DNA of 38,832 nucleotides from an uncultured Lactobacillus sp. (GTDB lineage Bacteria > Bacillota > Bacilli > Lactobacillales > Lactobacillaceae): assembly GCF_902491705.1 (NCBI RefSeq), contig NZ_CABUIW010000016.1:1-38832 (forward strand). The letters are read 5' to 3'. Positions 7,315 to 15,332 of this stretch are shown in pieces; position 1 is the stretch's first letter, and every line of letters begins with the position of its first letter. The translations under genes and the position numbers were made by a program. The notes under the pieces are model-generated. The model worked only from the letters and a program-made list of their open reading frames with translations. It searched no databases and was not told where the DNA came from.

Positions 7315-8331
7315 TTACCATCCACTGACAACAACTTTCCCTATCATATGACCACTTTCTACCAATGAATGAGCTTTACGTAAATTCGTAGCATTTAACG
7401 GTGTCAGTGATTTAGTTAAGGTAGACTGTAATTGACCTTTATCCAACATTTGACTTATTTTGTCTAAAATTTCATGTTGAGTAATCATATCGTCCGTTTG
7501 ATAGTAAGATTTAGTATACATCCATTCCCAAGAAAAATGTGCTTTTTTCTTGGTTAATAGTCTCAAGTTAATTGGATGATGATTCTCGGTAATAGAAGCA
7601 ATGTGTCCTTCGGGTCTAATTAATTCGCACATTTCTTTCCAGTGTCCATCCAGGTCATTTAGTTCAAGAATATAATCAACGTATTTATATCCTAATTTGT
7701 TTACCTGTCTTACCAAATTTTCTCGATGATTAACGACATAATCTGCCCCATGATTTTTTGTCCACTTGATGCTCTTGGATCTTGAAGCGGTAGAAATAAC
7801 GGTCAATCCGGATAAATGTGCTAATTGAGTGGCAATAGATCCAACTCCACCTGCTCCGCTAATAATTAAAATCGTTTTTCCATTATTTTTCTTTTCGTCA
7901 AATTTTAACTCAAGTTGCTCAAATAAGGCCTCATAAGCAGTTAATGATGTTAATGGCATAGCCGCTGTTTCATCGTCACGTAAGGTCCTTGGAGCATGAC
8001 CTACGATTCTTTCATCAACCAACTGATATTCGCTATCACTTCCTGGTCGAATAAAAGAGCCGGCATAATAAACTCTGTCCCCAGGTTTAAATAATGTTAC
8101 TTTAGAACCAACCTCCGAAACGATACCACACGCATCCCAACCAATTATTTTGGGTTGCTTTAATACTGTTTGACCATTTTTCCTTACACCAATATCCACC
8201 GGATTAACTGAGACGGCAGATGTCTTAACTAATAAATCATGTTCTTTAGCAACAGGTTTAGCTGTTTCAAAATCAACTAAACTTTCTGGATTATCGATTT
8301 TTAAATGCTTAGTAAAACCAATAGCTTTCAT
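7315..8331 (-). CDS. Zinc-type alcohol dehydrogenase-like / quinone oxidoreductase (MDR superfamily)
   Basis: This 338-residue NAD(P)H-dependent oxidoreductase has a GroES-like N-terminal domain (1-125, with VSVNPVDIGVR and GWDACGIVSEVG) and a Rossmann domain with IISGAGGVGSIATQLA (about 155-170). It lacks the catalytic and structural zinc cysteines of true alcohol dehydrogenases, so it fits the zeta-crystallin-like quinone or enone reductases. It is divergent from an HxlR-family regulator, the usual arrangement for electrophile-responsive reductases. Two palindromes in the intergenic region are candidate operators. The ribosome site AGGAAAAGAGGC precedes ATG. The physiological substrate (quinone, enal or aldehyde) is not determined by sequence. 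Confidence 0.88.
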   Translation of the reverse strand: MKAIGFTKHLKIDNPESLVDFETAKPVAKEHDLLVKTSAVSVNPVDIGVRKNGQTVLKQPKIIGWDACGIVSEVGSKVTLFKPGDRVYYAGSFIRPGSDSEYQLVDERIVGHAPRTLRDDETAAMPLTSLTAYEALFEQLELKFDEKKNNGKTILIISGAGGVGSIATQLAHLSGLTVISTASRSKSIKWTKNHGADYVVNHRENLVRQVNKLGYKYVDYILELNDLDGHWKEMCELIRPEGHIASITENHHPINLRLLTKKKAHFSWEWMYTKSYYQTDDMITQHEILDKISQMLDKGQLQSTLTKSLTPLNATNLRKAHSLVESGHMIGKVVVSGW

Positions 8332-8349
8332 TATTTTTGCCTCTTTTCC

Positions 8350-8366
8350 TTACTATTTGATAGTAA
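8350..8366. promoter_or_regulatory. Palindromic operator candidate 1 (HxlR/YodB type)
   Basis: TTACTATTTGATAGTAA is a perfect 7-bp inverted repeat with a three-base centre. It lies 19 bases before the oxidoreductase start codon, and its TTAC...GTAA ends recall YodB/CatR operators. Confidence 0.55.
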
Positions 8367-8403
8367 TATGTAGAGATCTAAAAAGAAAGAAGTGAATTTT
8401 TTA

Positions 8404-8414
8404 TTACTTGGTAA
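8404..8414. promoter_or_regulatory. Palindromic operator candidate 2 (HxlR/YodB type)
   Basis: TTACTTGGTAA is a shorter perfect palindrome with the same TTAC and GTAA halves and the same TTG centre as the site at 8350. A pair of related sites suggests cooperative or dual control of the divergent genes. Confidence 0.45.
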
Positions 8415-8472
8415 CAAATTATTCCCTATATATGTTCTAATGCAATGTCTACAATTGTATTGAGGTGAGCAA

Positions 8473-8817
8473 ATGATACGACATATATATAACTGTTCTG
8501 AAGGGTGTCCTGTTGAAAGCACTTTACAAATAATTTCAGGAAAGTGGAAAAGCGTGATTATCTATCATTTAATAAAAGAAAAGAATTGCAGATTTAGTGA
8601 ATTACAGCGTTTAATACCAAATTGTTCAAGGCGGATGCTTTCACTTCAATTAAAAGAATTAATAAACGATCATATCATTAGCAAAAACATAATTCCTTCT
8701 GTTCCACTGAAAACCAGTTATTCATTAACTCCGTTAGGTAAAACTCTCATGCCATTGATCCTCGAAATGGAAAGATGGGGTGAGCAATATAATCGTGACC
8801 ATATAAAACAAGATTAA
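8473..8817 (+). CDS. HxlR-family winged-helix redox regulator
   Basis: This 114-residue cytoplasmic DNA-binding protein fits the HxlR family in length and motifs: GCPVESTLQIISGKWK, CRFSELQRLIPNCSRRMLSLQLKELI (recognition helix) and the wing YSLTPLGKTL. Cys12 in the CP-x-ES motif matches the position of the redox-active cysteine in YodB-like sensors; Cys8, Cys39 and Cys51 are extra. It is divergent from the MDR oxidoreductase and probably represses it until thiols are oxidised or alkylated. The ribosome site GAGGTGAG is well placed before ATG. TACAAT about 20 bases upstream may be the -10. Confidence 0.92.
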   Translation: MIRHIYNCSEGCPVESTLQIISGKWKSVIIYHLIKEKNCRFSELQRLIPNCSRRMLSLQLKELINDHIISKNIIPSVPLKTSYSLTPLGKTLMPLILEMERWGEQYNRDHIKQD

Positions 8818-8831
8818 TATTTGTTGTAATT

Positions 8832-8867
8832 AAAAAAGCGCTGGGAAATAATTTCCAGCGTCTTTTT
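8832..8867. terminator. Bidirectional terminator between HxlR gene and phosphatase
   Basis: The stem CGCTGG / CCAGCG, with inner A/T pairs, is flanked by A6 and T6 runs. It serves the two convergent genes. Confidence 0.8.
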
Positions 8868-9670
8868 TAGTCTTCAAGATAAATGTTACGTAGTTGCATG
8901 ATATCAACGCTTGATAACTTCATTACGTCACGTAAGTAATTGTTAATACTGCCGTATTTATCATTAATTACCTTAATTGCATGGTCGATATATTCAGGAC
9001 GTACGCTTTGAATATCGCGAATTGATTGTAATACGTTTTCGTTTCGACCATTTTGACGAGCGTGTTCAACCATGCTGTCGACGAAGTCCTTGGTAGTAAT
9101 GTTAGTTAAAAGGTAATCTTTTTTGATAGTGCTAAATGGCACGCCTAAAGCACTAAGGGCAAGAATAGCACCGAAGCCAGTTCTATCTTTACCTGCAGTA
9201 CAGTGGAAAATTACGCTTTCGCCGTCAACGTCGTTTTTAAGCAAAACGTCAAAGAACTTACGGTAAGCATTTTGAGCAGATTCACTTTCGATCATGTCTT
9301 CATAAGCAAAGTGCATATGATCAAAGCCGAAGTCTGCATCCTTGCTGGCTTGCTTATTTAAGTCGTTTAAACTCTTTGATGAATTAGTTAAGTCTTCGCT
9401 GAATACTGGGTCGTAAATGTATTCGACACCATCTGGCACACGGTCAGGTTGATTTTTAACTTCTTCTTCACTTCTGAAGTCGACGTCGTATTTAACACCA
9501 TAATCAGTTAAAAATTGCTTGTCAAAAGGTGATAGGTCAGCCAGGTTACCAGTTCTAAGCAATTTATGCATTTTGATTTTCTTGCCAGAATTAGTCTCGT
9601 ATCCTCCAAGTTCACGGAAGTTACGGCCACTAGTGATGCCAATTAATTGGTTAGTTAATTTTTTAGTCAA
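8867..9670 (-). CDS. Tyrosine/lipid phosphatase of the bacterial PTP family
   Basis: This 267-residue phosphatase has the CX5R loop HCTAGKDRTG (Cys157 nucleophile, Arg163), as in the Y_phosphatase3/IphP-type family that includes Listeria LipA. The N-terminal SGRNFRELGGY and LLRTGNLADLS, and the central YDVDFRSEEE, are further family motifs. No signal peptide is visible, so it acts in the cytoplasm. Family members dephosphorylate phosphotyrosine or phosphoinositides; the substrate here is unknown. It is monocistronic and divergent from usp. The ribosome site GAAAGGGGACT precedes ATG. Confidence 0.9.
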   Translation of the reverse strand: MTKKLTNQLIGITSGRNFRELGGYETNSGKKIKMHKLLRTGNLADLSPFDKQFLTDYGVKYDVDFRSEEEVKNQPDRVPDGVEYIYDPVFSEDLTNSSKSLNDLNKQASKDADFGFDHMHFAYEDMIESESAQNAYRKFFDVLLKNDVDGESVIFHCTAGKDRTGFGAILALSALGVPFSTIKKDYLLTNITTKDFVDSMVEHARQNGRNENVLQSIRDIQSVRPEYIDHAIKVINDKYGSINNYLRDVMKLSSVDIMQLRNIYLED

Positions 9671-9817
9671 AAGTTAGTCCCCTTTCTTTAATTTAGTCAT
9701 GAATATTATTTTATCAACAAAACTCTAGCCAAACAATTATTTAAAAAAGTAACAGCTTACAAAATTATGCTAAAATAAGAAGTAAGTATTAATGCAATTT
9801 ATAGGAGATGATATATT

Positions 9818-10303
9818 GTGGCAAAAGAAAGTATTTTAGTTCCAGTAGATGGTTCAGAATCAGCTGAAAGAGCTTTTGATAAGGCAGTTCGTGTAGGTTT
9901 AAGAGACAATGCTCATGTTGATGTATTAAACGTAATTGATACTCGTCAATTCATGGGTGAAATGCAAGACACCTTAATTTCTGGTGATACTATTTACCAA
10001 ATGACTCAAGACTCTGAAGAATACTTGAAGAGCTTGAAGAAATGGGCTCATGACAACTTCAATTTTGATGATATTGATTACCACATTCGTTACGGTAGTC
10101 CTAAGCGCATTATTTCTTACGACTTTATTAAAGACCACCACAACACTTTGATTGTAATGGGTGCTACAGGTTTGAATGCCGTTGAAAGAATGCTTATGGG
10201 TTCAGTTACTGAATACGTAAACCAACATGCTTTGGCTGATGTTTTGATTGTTAAGACTGACATGGCTAACAATCCTATCAAGCCAACTATGAAGAAGAGC
10301 TAA
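9818..10303 (+). CDS. Universal stress protein, UspA family
   Basis: This 161-residue single-domain Usp has a cytoplasmic alpha/beta fold. It starts ESILVPVDGSESAERAFDKA and carries the ATP-binding signature G-2x-G-9x-G-S in GATGLNAVERMLMGSVTEYV, so it is of the ATP-binding class. Translation begins at GTG, with TAGGAGATG eight bases upstream. Codon use is highly optimised, suggesting abundant expression. It is followed by a terminator and then by a structured RNA region. Usp proteins aid survival in starvation and acid stress; a specific partner is not indicated. Confidence 0.95.
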   Translation: MAKESILVPVDGSESAERAFDKAVRVGLRDNAHVDVLNVIDTRQFMGEMQDTLISGDTIYQMTQDSEEYLKSLKKWAHDNFNFDDIDYHIRYGSPKRIISYDFIKDHHNTLIVMGATGLNAVERMLMGSVTEYVNQHALADVLIVKTDMANNPIKPTMKKS

Positions 10304-10309
10304 TATAAG

Positions 10310-10354
10310 AATAATCGCTAAATGATGATAAATTCATTTGGCGATTATTTTTTT
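10310..10354 (+). terminator. Terminator of usp
   Basis: The long stem AATAATCGC / GCGATTATT, with an inner AAATGA / TCATTT, is followed by a T run. Confidence 0.85.
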
Positions 10355-10373
10355 AAAAAAGTTGCAAAATATC

Positions 10374-10403
10374 TTGATAGAACACGAATGTTTCTGGTAT
10401 TAT
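10374..10403 (+). promoter_or_regulatory. Promoter of the usp-phn intergenic RNA
   Basis: The TTGATA -35 (10374-10379) is 18 bases from the TATTAT -10 (10398-10403), which has an extended TGG. The predicted start is near 10410. Confidence 0.7.
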
Positions 10404-10444
10404 TTTATAAAATGAACGTGGAAACGTGAGAGGGAGTGAAAGAT

Positions 10445-10543
10445 ATGTTTATGCAATCAGAACAATTTATTGTAAAGGATGTGTCTTTCACTCGTAAAGA
10501 CGTTTTTGGTGTTCGTTTAGTTATTAGAAATGTCATTAATTAG
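10445..10543 (+). CDS. Possible 32-codon leader peptide inside the structured RNA
   Basis: An ATG with GAGAGGGAG 8-10 bases upstream opens a 32-residue frame (starting MFMQSEQFIVKD) that stops at the base of the terminator stem. Its ribosome site lies inside the 10-bp stem, so translation would be hidden when the RNA folds. Ile/Val/Phe/Arg are frequent, but no run of a single amino acid points to classical attenuation. It could be chance coding in a functional RNA. Confidence 0.25.
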   Translation: MFMQSEQFIVKDVSFTRKDVFGVRLVIRNVIN

Positions 10544-10590
10544 GCTTAATTATTGATCGTCTTTGGCGACCCGTAATTAAGTCTTTTTTT
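10543..10590 (+). terminator. Intrinsic terminator upstream of phnD
   Basis: A 10-bp stem with one G-U pair (10543-10552 / 10574-10583) contains an inner GTC/GAC pairing and is followed by an unbroken T run. It either ends the small RNA or attenuates the phn operon. Confidence 0.8.
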
Positions 10591-10645
10591 GTGACGTTGG
10601 TAGTTTTTTGTTTTATCACATTTTTATGTTTATGGAGGAACATAA

Positions 10646-11578
10646 ATGAAGAGATTTAGAAAAATCTTGGTAGCAGTAGTTGCTCTTCTTGTAGCAGTAG
10701 TTGCAACTGCATGTTCAAACAAGAGTAGTAGTAATTCTAAAGATAACTACACTCCTAAGTCATTGACTATTCAATTCGTACCTAGTCAAGCTGCAACTAA
10801 GTTGCAAGCTCGTGCAAAGCCTCTTGAAAAGATGCTTTCAAAGAGATTAGGTATTCCTGTTCATGTTTCAATGTCAACTGACTACAACACTGTTGTGGAA
10901 GCTATGAAATCAAAGAAAGTTGATGTAGGTTTCCTTCCACCAGATGGTTATGTTTTAGCTCACAAGCAAGGTGCAGCTGATTTACTTTTGCAAGCTGAAC
11001 GTTACGGCGTTAAGCAACCAGGTGGTAAAGCTACTAAGAACTTAGTTAAGAACTACCATGCAGAAATCCTTGTTAAGAAGGGTTCAAAGATTAAGTCATG
11101 GAAAGACTTGAAGGGTAAGTCAATCTCAGTTCAAAACCCAACTTCAAGTGCTGGTTACGTATTCCCAGTTGCTGAACTTAAGGAAAAGGGTTTGGACGTA
11201 ACTAAGGATTGTAAGTTAGTTACTGTTACTGGTCACGACCAAGCTGTTTTGAACGTATTAAACGGTGATACTGATGCAGCATTCGTATTCGAAGATGCAC
11301 GTAACACTGTTATCAAGGACAACCCAAAGATTATGAGTCAAGTTGTTCCTATTTACTTCACTAAGCCAATTCCTAACGACACTATCTCAGTAATTCCAAG
11401 TATGTCTAAGTCATTCCGTAAGAAGCTTGCTAAGGCATTCATCGCTGTAGGTAAGTCAAAGGAAGGTAGAAAAGTTATCGAAAGTGTATACAGCCACGAA
11501 GGTTACGCATACGCAAAGGATAGCGACTTCAATGTTGTTCGTAAATACGACAAGATTGTTGAATCAACTAAGAAATAA
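10646..11578 (+). CDS. phnD: Phosphate/phosphonate ABC transporter substrate-binding lipoprotein
   Basis: This 310-residue extracellular lipoprotein has a signal peptide with charged KRFRK, a hydrophobic stretch and a lipobox ending at Cys23 (VATAC), followed by a Ser/Asn linker. The mature part matches the PhnD family: LTIQFVPSQAATKLQARAKPLEKML, VGFLPPDGYVLAH, KDLKGKSISVQNPTSSAGYV, and DAAFVFEDAR. It captures the ligand for the PhnCEE pump. It is first in the operon phnD-phnC-phnE-phnE, with AUGGAGGAAC as ribosome site. Whether the ligand is phosphonate, phosphite or another phosphorus compound cannot be told; no C-P lyase gene is present here. Confidence 0.93.
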   Translation: MKRFRKILVAVVALLVAVVATACSNKSSSNSKDNYTPKSLTIQFVPSQAATKLQARAKPLEKMLSKRLGIPVHVSMSTDYNTVVEAMKSKKVDVGFLPPDGYVLAHKQGAADLLLQAERYGVKQPGGKATKNLVKNYHAEILVKKGSKIKSWKDLKGKSISVQNPTSSAGYVFPVAELKEKGLDVTKDCKLVTVTGHDQAVLNVLNGDTDAAFVFEDARNTVIKDNPKIMSQVVPIYFTKPIPNDTISVIPSMSKSFRKKLAKAFIAVGKSKEGRKVIESVYSHEGYAYAKDSDFNVVRKYDKIVESTKK

Positions 11579-11603
11579 TTTATTTAAGGGAGTTAACGAT
11601 TAA

Positions 11604-12377
11604 ATGGCAGATAAGCCAATGATCCAATTAAAGGATGTTTCCAAGGTCTACGATAATGGTACTGTCGGCTTAAAGGACATCAACTTAACTATTAATAAAG
11701 GTGAATTCGTAGTAATTGTTGGGTTGTCTGGTGCTGGTAAGTCAACTTTGCTTCGTTCAATCAACCGTCTGCACAATGTAACTTCAGGCGATATCACGAT
11801 TGATGGCAAGTCAATTACCAAGGCTAAGGGCAAGAAGTTGCGCGAATTACGTCGTGATATCGGTATGATTTTCCAGAACTTTAACTTGGTTAAACGTTCT
11901 AGCGTTTTGCGCAATGTTTTGGTAGGACGAGTAGCTTACTACCCAACTTGGAAGACTACATTTAACTTATTCAGCAAAGAAGATAAGCAAAAGGCTTATG
12001 AAGCTTTACAAAAAGTTGATTTGGCCGACAAAGTTTATGCACGTGCTGATGAATTATCTGGTGGTCAACAACAACGTGTAGCTATTGCTCGTGTATTGAT
12101 GCAAAATCCAAAAATCATCTTAGCCGATGAACCAACAGCATCCCTTGACCCACAAACTTCAATCAGAGTCATGAACGACTTAAAGATGCTGAATGAAAAA
12201 TACGGCATGACTGTTGTTGCTAACTTACACAGTATCGAACTTGCACAACAATTTGGTGAGCGAGTAATCGGTATTCGTGCAGGTCAAGTGGTCTACGATG
12301 GTAAGATGAAAGATACTCCTAAGTCTGTCTTCACCAATATTTACAATGGTGGCAGCGGCAGCGAGGAGGATGAATAA
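11604..12377 (+). CDS. phnC: Phosphonate ABC transporter ATP-binding protein
   Basis: This 257-residue cytoplasmic ATPase powers the PhnDEE importer. The Walker A is GLSGAGKST (residues 40-48), the signature LSGGQQQR is near 152, Walker B is IILADEPTA, and the switch His follows in VVANLHSIELA. Length and sequence fit PhnC rather than amino-acid importers. It starts at an ATG 26 bases after phnD, with a GGGAG ribosome site, and its TAA shares one base with the ATG of the first phnE. Translational coupling within the operon is likely. Confidence 0.95.
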   Translation: MADKPMIQLKDVSKVYDNGTVGLKDINLTINKGEFVVIVGLSGAGKSTLLRSINRLHNVTSGDITIDGKSITKAKGKKLRELRRDIGMIFQNFNLVKRSSVLRNVLVGRVAYYPTWKTTFNLFSKEDKQKAYEALQKVDLADKVYARADELSGGQQQRVAIARVLMQNPKIILADEPTASLDPQTSIRVMNDLKMLNEKYGMTVVANLHSIELAQQFGERVIGIRAGQVVYDGKMKDTPKSVFTNIYNGGSGSEEDE

Positions 12378-13168
12378 TGCCTGAACAAGTAAATAAATTG
12401 CCTAAGCGCAAGTTCAAGATCATGAACTTGGTTTGGACAATCATCATGATTGCAGGACTATTTATTTCAATCAACGTTACTAATACGCACATCAGTGTAT
12501 TGTTTGAAAACTGGAGCCAATTTGCGGACATTTTTGTACAAATGTCACACCCAGATTGGAGCTACTTGAACGTTGTTTGGCCTAAATTGATCGAAACCAT
12601 CAAGATGGCTGTTTTGGGTACGGTAATTGGATCAGTAATTGCATTTATCTACTCATTGCTCATTGCTCGTAACATTGTTAAAAACAAGGCAGTGACTGGT
12701 GTTCTTCGTGTGATTATGAACATCATCAGAACTATTCCTGACTTGCTTTTAGGTGCGATCTTCGTAGCTATCGTAGGTATCGGTCCAGTTGCTGGTATCT
12801 TGGCTTTAGCAGTCTTCACCTTTGGTGTTGTTGTTAAGTTATTTTACGAAGCAATCGAAACGATTGATCCGGGTCCAATTGAAGCCTTAACTGCGGTTGG
12901 TGCTAACAAGCTCCAAATTATCCATTACGCAGTTATGCCACAAATTATCACTTACTTCATTTCATATGTTTTATATGCATTTGAAATCAACGTCAGAGCA
13001 TCAACCGTCCTTGGTTATATTGGTGCCGGTGGTATTGGTCTTAACTTGCAACAAACTTTGCAAGTCTTCAATTACGCACAAACTGGTACGATCATCATCG
13101 TTATTATTGTAGTTGTTGTTTTGATCGACTACGTTTCATCTAAGTCACGGGAGGCGTTAATGAAATAA
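12377..13168 (+). CDS. phnE: Phosphonate ABC transporter permease (first copy)
   Basis: This 263-residue inner-membrane permease has about six hydrophobic segments. The cytoplasmic EAA loop, which contacts PhnC, is EALTAVGANKLQ...MPQI (about residues 173-195). ASTVLGYIGAGGIGLNLQQT is typical of PhnE. The start overlaps the phnC stop by one base, with GAGGAGGATGA as ribosome site. Two unlike permeases follow one another, so they probably form a heterodimeric channel. Confidence 0.94.
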   Translation: MPEQVNKLPKRKFKIMNLVWTIIMIAGLFISINVTNTHISVLFENWSQFADIFVQMSHPDWSYLNVVWPKLIETIKMAVLGTVIGSVIAFIYSLLIARNIVKNKAVTGVLRVIMNIIRTIPDLLLGAIFVAIVGIGPVAGILALAVFTFGVVVKLFYEAIETIDPGPIEALTAVGANKLQIIHYAVMPQIITYFISYVLYAFEINVRASTVLGYIGAGGIGLNLQQTLQVFNYAQTGTIIIVIIVVVVLIDYVSSKSREALMK

Positions 13169-13980
13169 TGGATACTTCAATGAAAAAATTACCCGCTAAA
13201 CCCGTCGACCGTAAGAAACAAATCAGTCATTGGCTAATTGCAATTGCAACTGTTGTAGTTATCATTTGGTCATGTACCGGTATTAACTTTGGTGGTATTA
13301 AAGCTACTGCTGGTCAAATTGCTGGTGCGATTTTTAGAGGAATTTTCCACCCAGATTGGAGCTACGTTTATAACGGCTCAGGCGAAGACTTGGTTTCTCA
13401 ATTATGGCAAACTATCTGTATCGCCTTTCTTGGTACGTTTATTTCTGCAATTATTTCATTACCATTTGCCTTTTGGGCAGCTCACACAAGACACAAGCAT
13501 TGGTACACTTCAAGAAGTGGAAAAATTGTTTTAGCAATTATCCGTTCATTCCCTGAAATTGTTCTTGCTCTGATGTTTATTAAAGCTGTCGGTCCTGGTT
13601 CTGCAGCCGGTGTTTTGGCATTGGGATTCCACTCAGTTGGTATGCTTACTAAATTGTTCTCAGAAGCAATTGAAAACTTGGAAGAAGGACCAAACGAAGC
13701 TGTTGTTGCAGCCGGTGGTTCTAAGTTCCACGTAATCATGTTTTCAACCATGCCTAACTTATTGCCAGCACTTATTTCTAATACCTTGTATCGTTTTGAT
13801 GTTTCAATTCGTTCCGCATCTATCCTTGGTTTGGTAGGTGCCGGTGGTATTGGTTACCCATTGATCATTGCACTTCAATATCGTCAATGGGACCGTGTAG
13901 GTATCATCTTACTTGGCATCATCATTATGGTTGTTGTCATTGACTGGATTTCTGGTTTAATCCGTAAGAAGTTAGTTTAA
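13168..13980 (+). CDS. phnE: Phosphonate ABC transporter permease (second copy)
   Basis: This 270-residue permease is homologous to the preceding gene. Both share the HPDWSY motif near the first external loop and the ASTVLG/SASILG ... GAGGIG segment. The EAA loop is EAVVAAGGSKFHV...MPNL. It has about six transmembrane helices and pairs with the first PhnE. The ATG overlaps the upstream stop by one base, and GGGAGG within the previous gene serves as ribosome site. It is last in the operon, followed by a strong terminator and then the TnpB element. Confidence 0.94.
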   Translation: MDTSMKKLPAKPVDRKKQISHWLIAIATVVVIIWSCTGINFGGIKATAGQIAGAIFRGIFHPDWSYVYNGSGEDLVSQLWQTICIAFLGTFISAIISLPFAFWAAHTRHKHWYTSRSGKIVLAIIRSFPEIVLALMFIKAVGPGSAAGVLALGFHSVGMLTKLFSEAIENLEEGPNEAVVAAGGSKFHVIMFSTMPNLLPALISNTLYRFDVSIRSASILGLVGAGGIGYPLIIALQYRQWDRVGIILLGIIIMVVVIDWISGLIRKKLV

Positions 13981-13989
13981 TCGTTAATG

Positions 13990-14024
13990 AAAAAGAGTGA
14001 AGATTATCTTCACTCTTTTTTTAT
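13990..14024 (+). terminator. Terminator of the phn operon
   Basis: AAAAAGAGTGAAGAT and its complement form a 15-bp stem with a small loop and T run. The TnpB element begins just after it. Confidence 0.85.
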
Positions 14025-14045
14025 TGAATATTCAGCCGAAGAAAA

Positions 14046-14065
14046 CACGGGATTTTAATCCCGTG
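14046..14065. repeat. Left-end hairpin of the IS605-type element
   Basis: The 8-bp arms CACGGGAT and ATCCCGTG have a TTTA loop. This is a recognition structure for a Y1 transposase. Confidence 0.7.
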
Positions 14066-14147
14066 ATGAATTCGACTTTTTTTATTTTGTTCGGTATTTT
14101 TTCTTCTCTTTCTTTGATATAATTTTTCAAGAAAGGAGGGAACATAT

Positions 14148-15332
14148 GTGCTGAAAGGGATAAAACTTAGATTGTATCCTAACAAAACACAACAGGGCAT
14201 GCTCTGGCAAATGTTTGGTAATGAGCGCTTTGTCTGGAACCAAATGCTGGGTATGATGAACGAACGCTATAAAAACAATCAAAACCTGCCATTCTTAAAG
14301 AAATTCAAGCTTAATTACTTGCTTAAACCTTTAAAGAAGGAATATCCGTTTTTGAAAAACAGTGATTCTTCCAGTCTTCAAGTGGTTAATGAAAATTTAA
14401 ATCAAGCCTGGGATAATTTCTTTGACGATAAAACAGGAAAAGTTGGCAAGCCTAGATTTCATTCTCGCAAGTATCTCAAAAAGTCTTATACAGGCAAATC
14501 AATTGTAAAAATTGTCGGAAGAAGATACTTGTATTTGCCTAAACTTGGTTATGTCAAAACCAGTAAGACTGGCGTTTTAAATGATGTTAAGATTAAACGC
14601 TATACTGTTTTGCTTGAACCAACTGGCAAATACTACTTATCAATTCAAGCAGAAGTGCCTGAATTATCTAAATTTAAGAAAACCGGTAAAAGGGTTGGAA
14701 TTGATGTTGGTATAGCAGACTTAGCAATTTTATCTAATGGTTTAAAATATCCATCCTTTGATGGCTCGTATTTTGAAAAAAAGGCTAGAACCTGGCAAAG
14801 AAAATATTCTCGCAGAAGACATTTAGCACAAATGCTTTGTTTGCAGGATAAAAACAAAAAAGCTCTTTGCCCTAGAGATTTATATAATTTCTCTAATTGG
14901 CAAAGAGCTCAGAAATTAAAAGCTAGATATCAAAGAAAAGTAGCTGATCAGCGACAAGATTATCTCCATAAGCTAACAACACATTTAGTTAAGCAATACG
15001 ATGTGATTGCAATTGAAGATTTGAAAGTCAAGAATCTTCAGAAAAATCATCATTTAGCTAAATCAATTGCCAATGCTTCTTGGAGCATGTTCAGACAGAT
15101 GCTTGAATACAAGTGTCAATGGTATGGCAAAGAATTAATTGTTGTTAGTCCAAAGAACACTTCAAGAATCTGTTCTAACTGTGGACATAATAGCGGGGAA
15201 AAGCCACTAGATATTCGTGAGTGGACATGTTCAATATGTCATGTCCATCATGATCGAGATATTAATGCGGCAGTTAATATCTTGAATAAAGTAAAGCCGA
15301 CTGGTCAGGAACTGGCCATGGTAAATAGCTAG
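14148..15332 (+). CDS. tnpB: TnpB RNA-guided nuclease of an IS605-type element
   Basis: This 394-residue protein has full family length, with an N-terminal OrfB_Zn_ribbon/helix-turn-helix part (1-90), a WED-like beta region and a RuvC nuclease. RuvC acids are Asp186 (GIDVGI), Glu290 (AIEDLKV) and the Asp in HDRDINAA (369/371), so it looks active. The zinc-finger cysteines 342, 345, 361 and 364 are present. Translation starts at GTG 14148, with a near-perfect GAAAGGAGGG ribosome site; the overlapping ATG at 14146 runs into TGA at once. TnpB proteins cut DNA guided by an RNA from the element's right end. Confidence 0.95.
   Translation: MLKGIKLRLYPNKTQQGMLWQMFGNERFVWNQMLGMMNERYKNNQNLPFLKKFKLNYLLKPLKKEYPFLKNSDSSSLQVVNENLNQAWDNFFDDKTGKVGKPRFHSRKYLKKSYTGKSIVKIVGRRYLYLPKLGYVKTSKTGVLNDVKIKRYTVLLEPTGKYYLSIQAEVPELSKFKKTGKRVGIDVGIADLAILSNGLKYPSFDGSYFEKKARTWQRKYSRRRHLAQMLCLQDKNKKALCPRDLYNFSNWQRAQKLKARYQRKVADQRQDYLHKLTTHLVKQYDVIAIEDLKVKNLQKNHHLAKSIANASWSMFRQMLEYKCQWYGKELIVVSPKNTSRICSNCGHNSGEKPLDIREWTCSICHVHHDRDINAAVNILNKVKPTGQELAMVNS

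Larger units (their letters stand above)
10410..10590 (+). ncRNA. Structured RNA between usp and phnD (Lacto-usp/6S-like candidate)
   Basis: A promoter, a transcript of about 180 bases and an intrinsic terminator form a self-contained unit. A perfect 10-bp stem pairs GAGTGAAAGA (10434-10443) with TCTTTCACTC (10484-10493), preceded by a small ACGT hairpin. The terminator stem is 10543-10552 with 10574-10583, followed by seven or more T. A Lactobacillus RNA motif called Lacto-usp, later linked to 6S RNA, is known beside usp genes; length and place suggest this may be it, but I cannot confirm the consensus. Alternatively it is an attenuator leader for phnDCEE. Confidence 0.55.
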
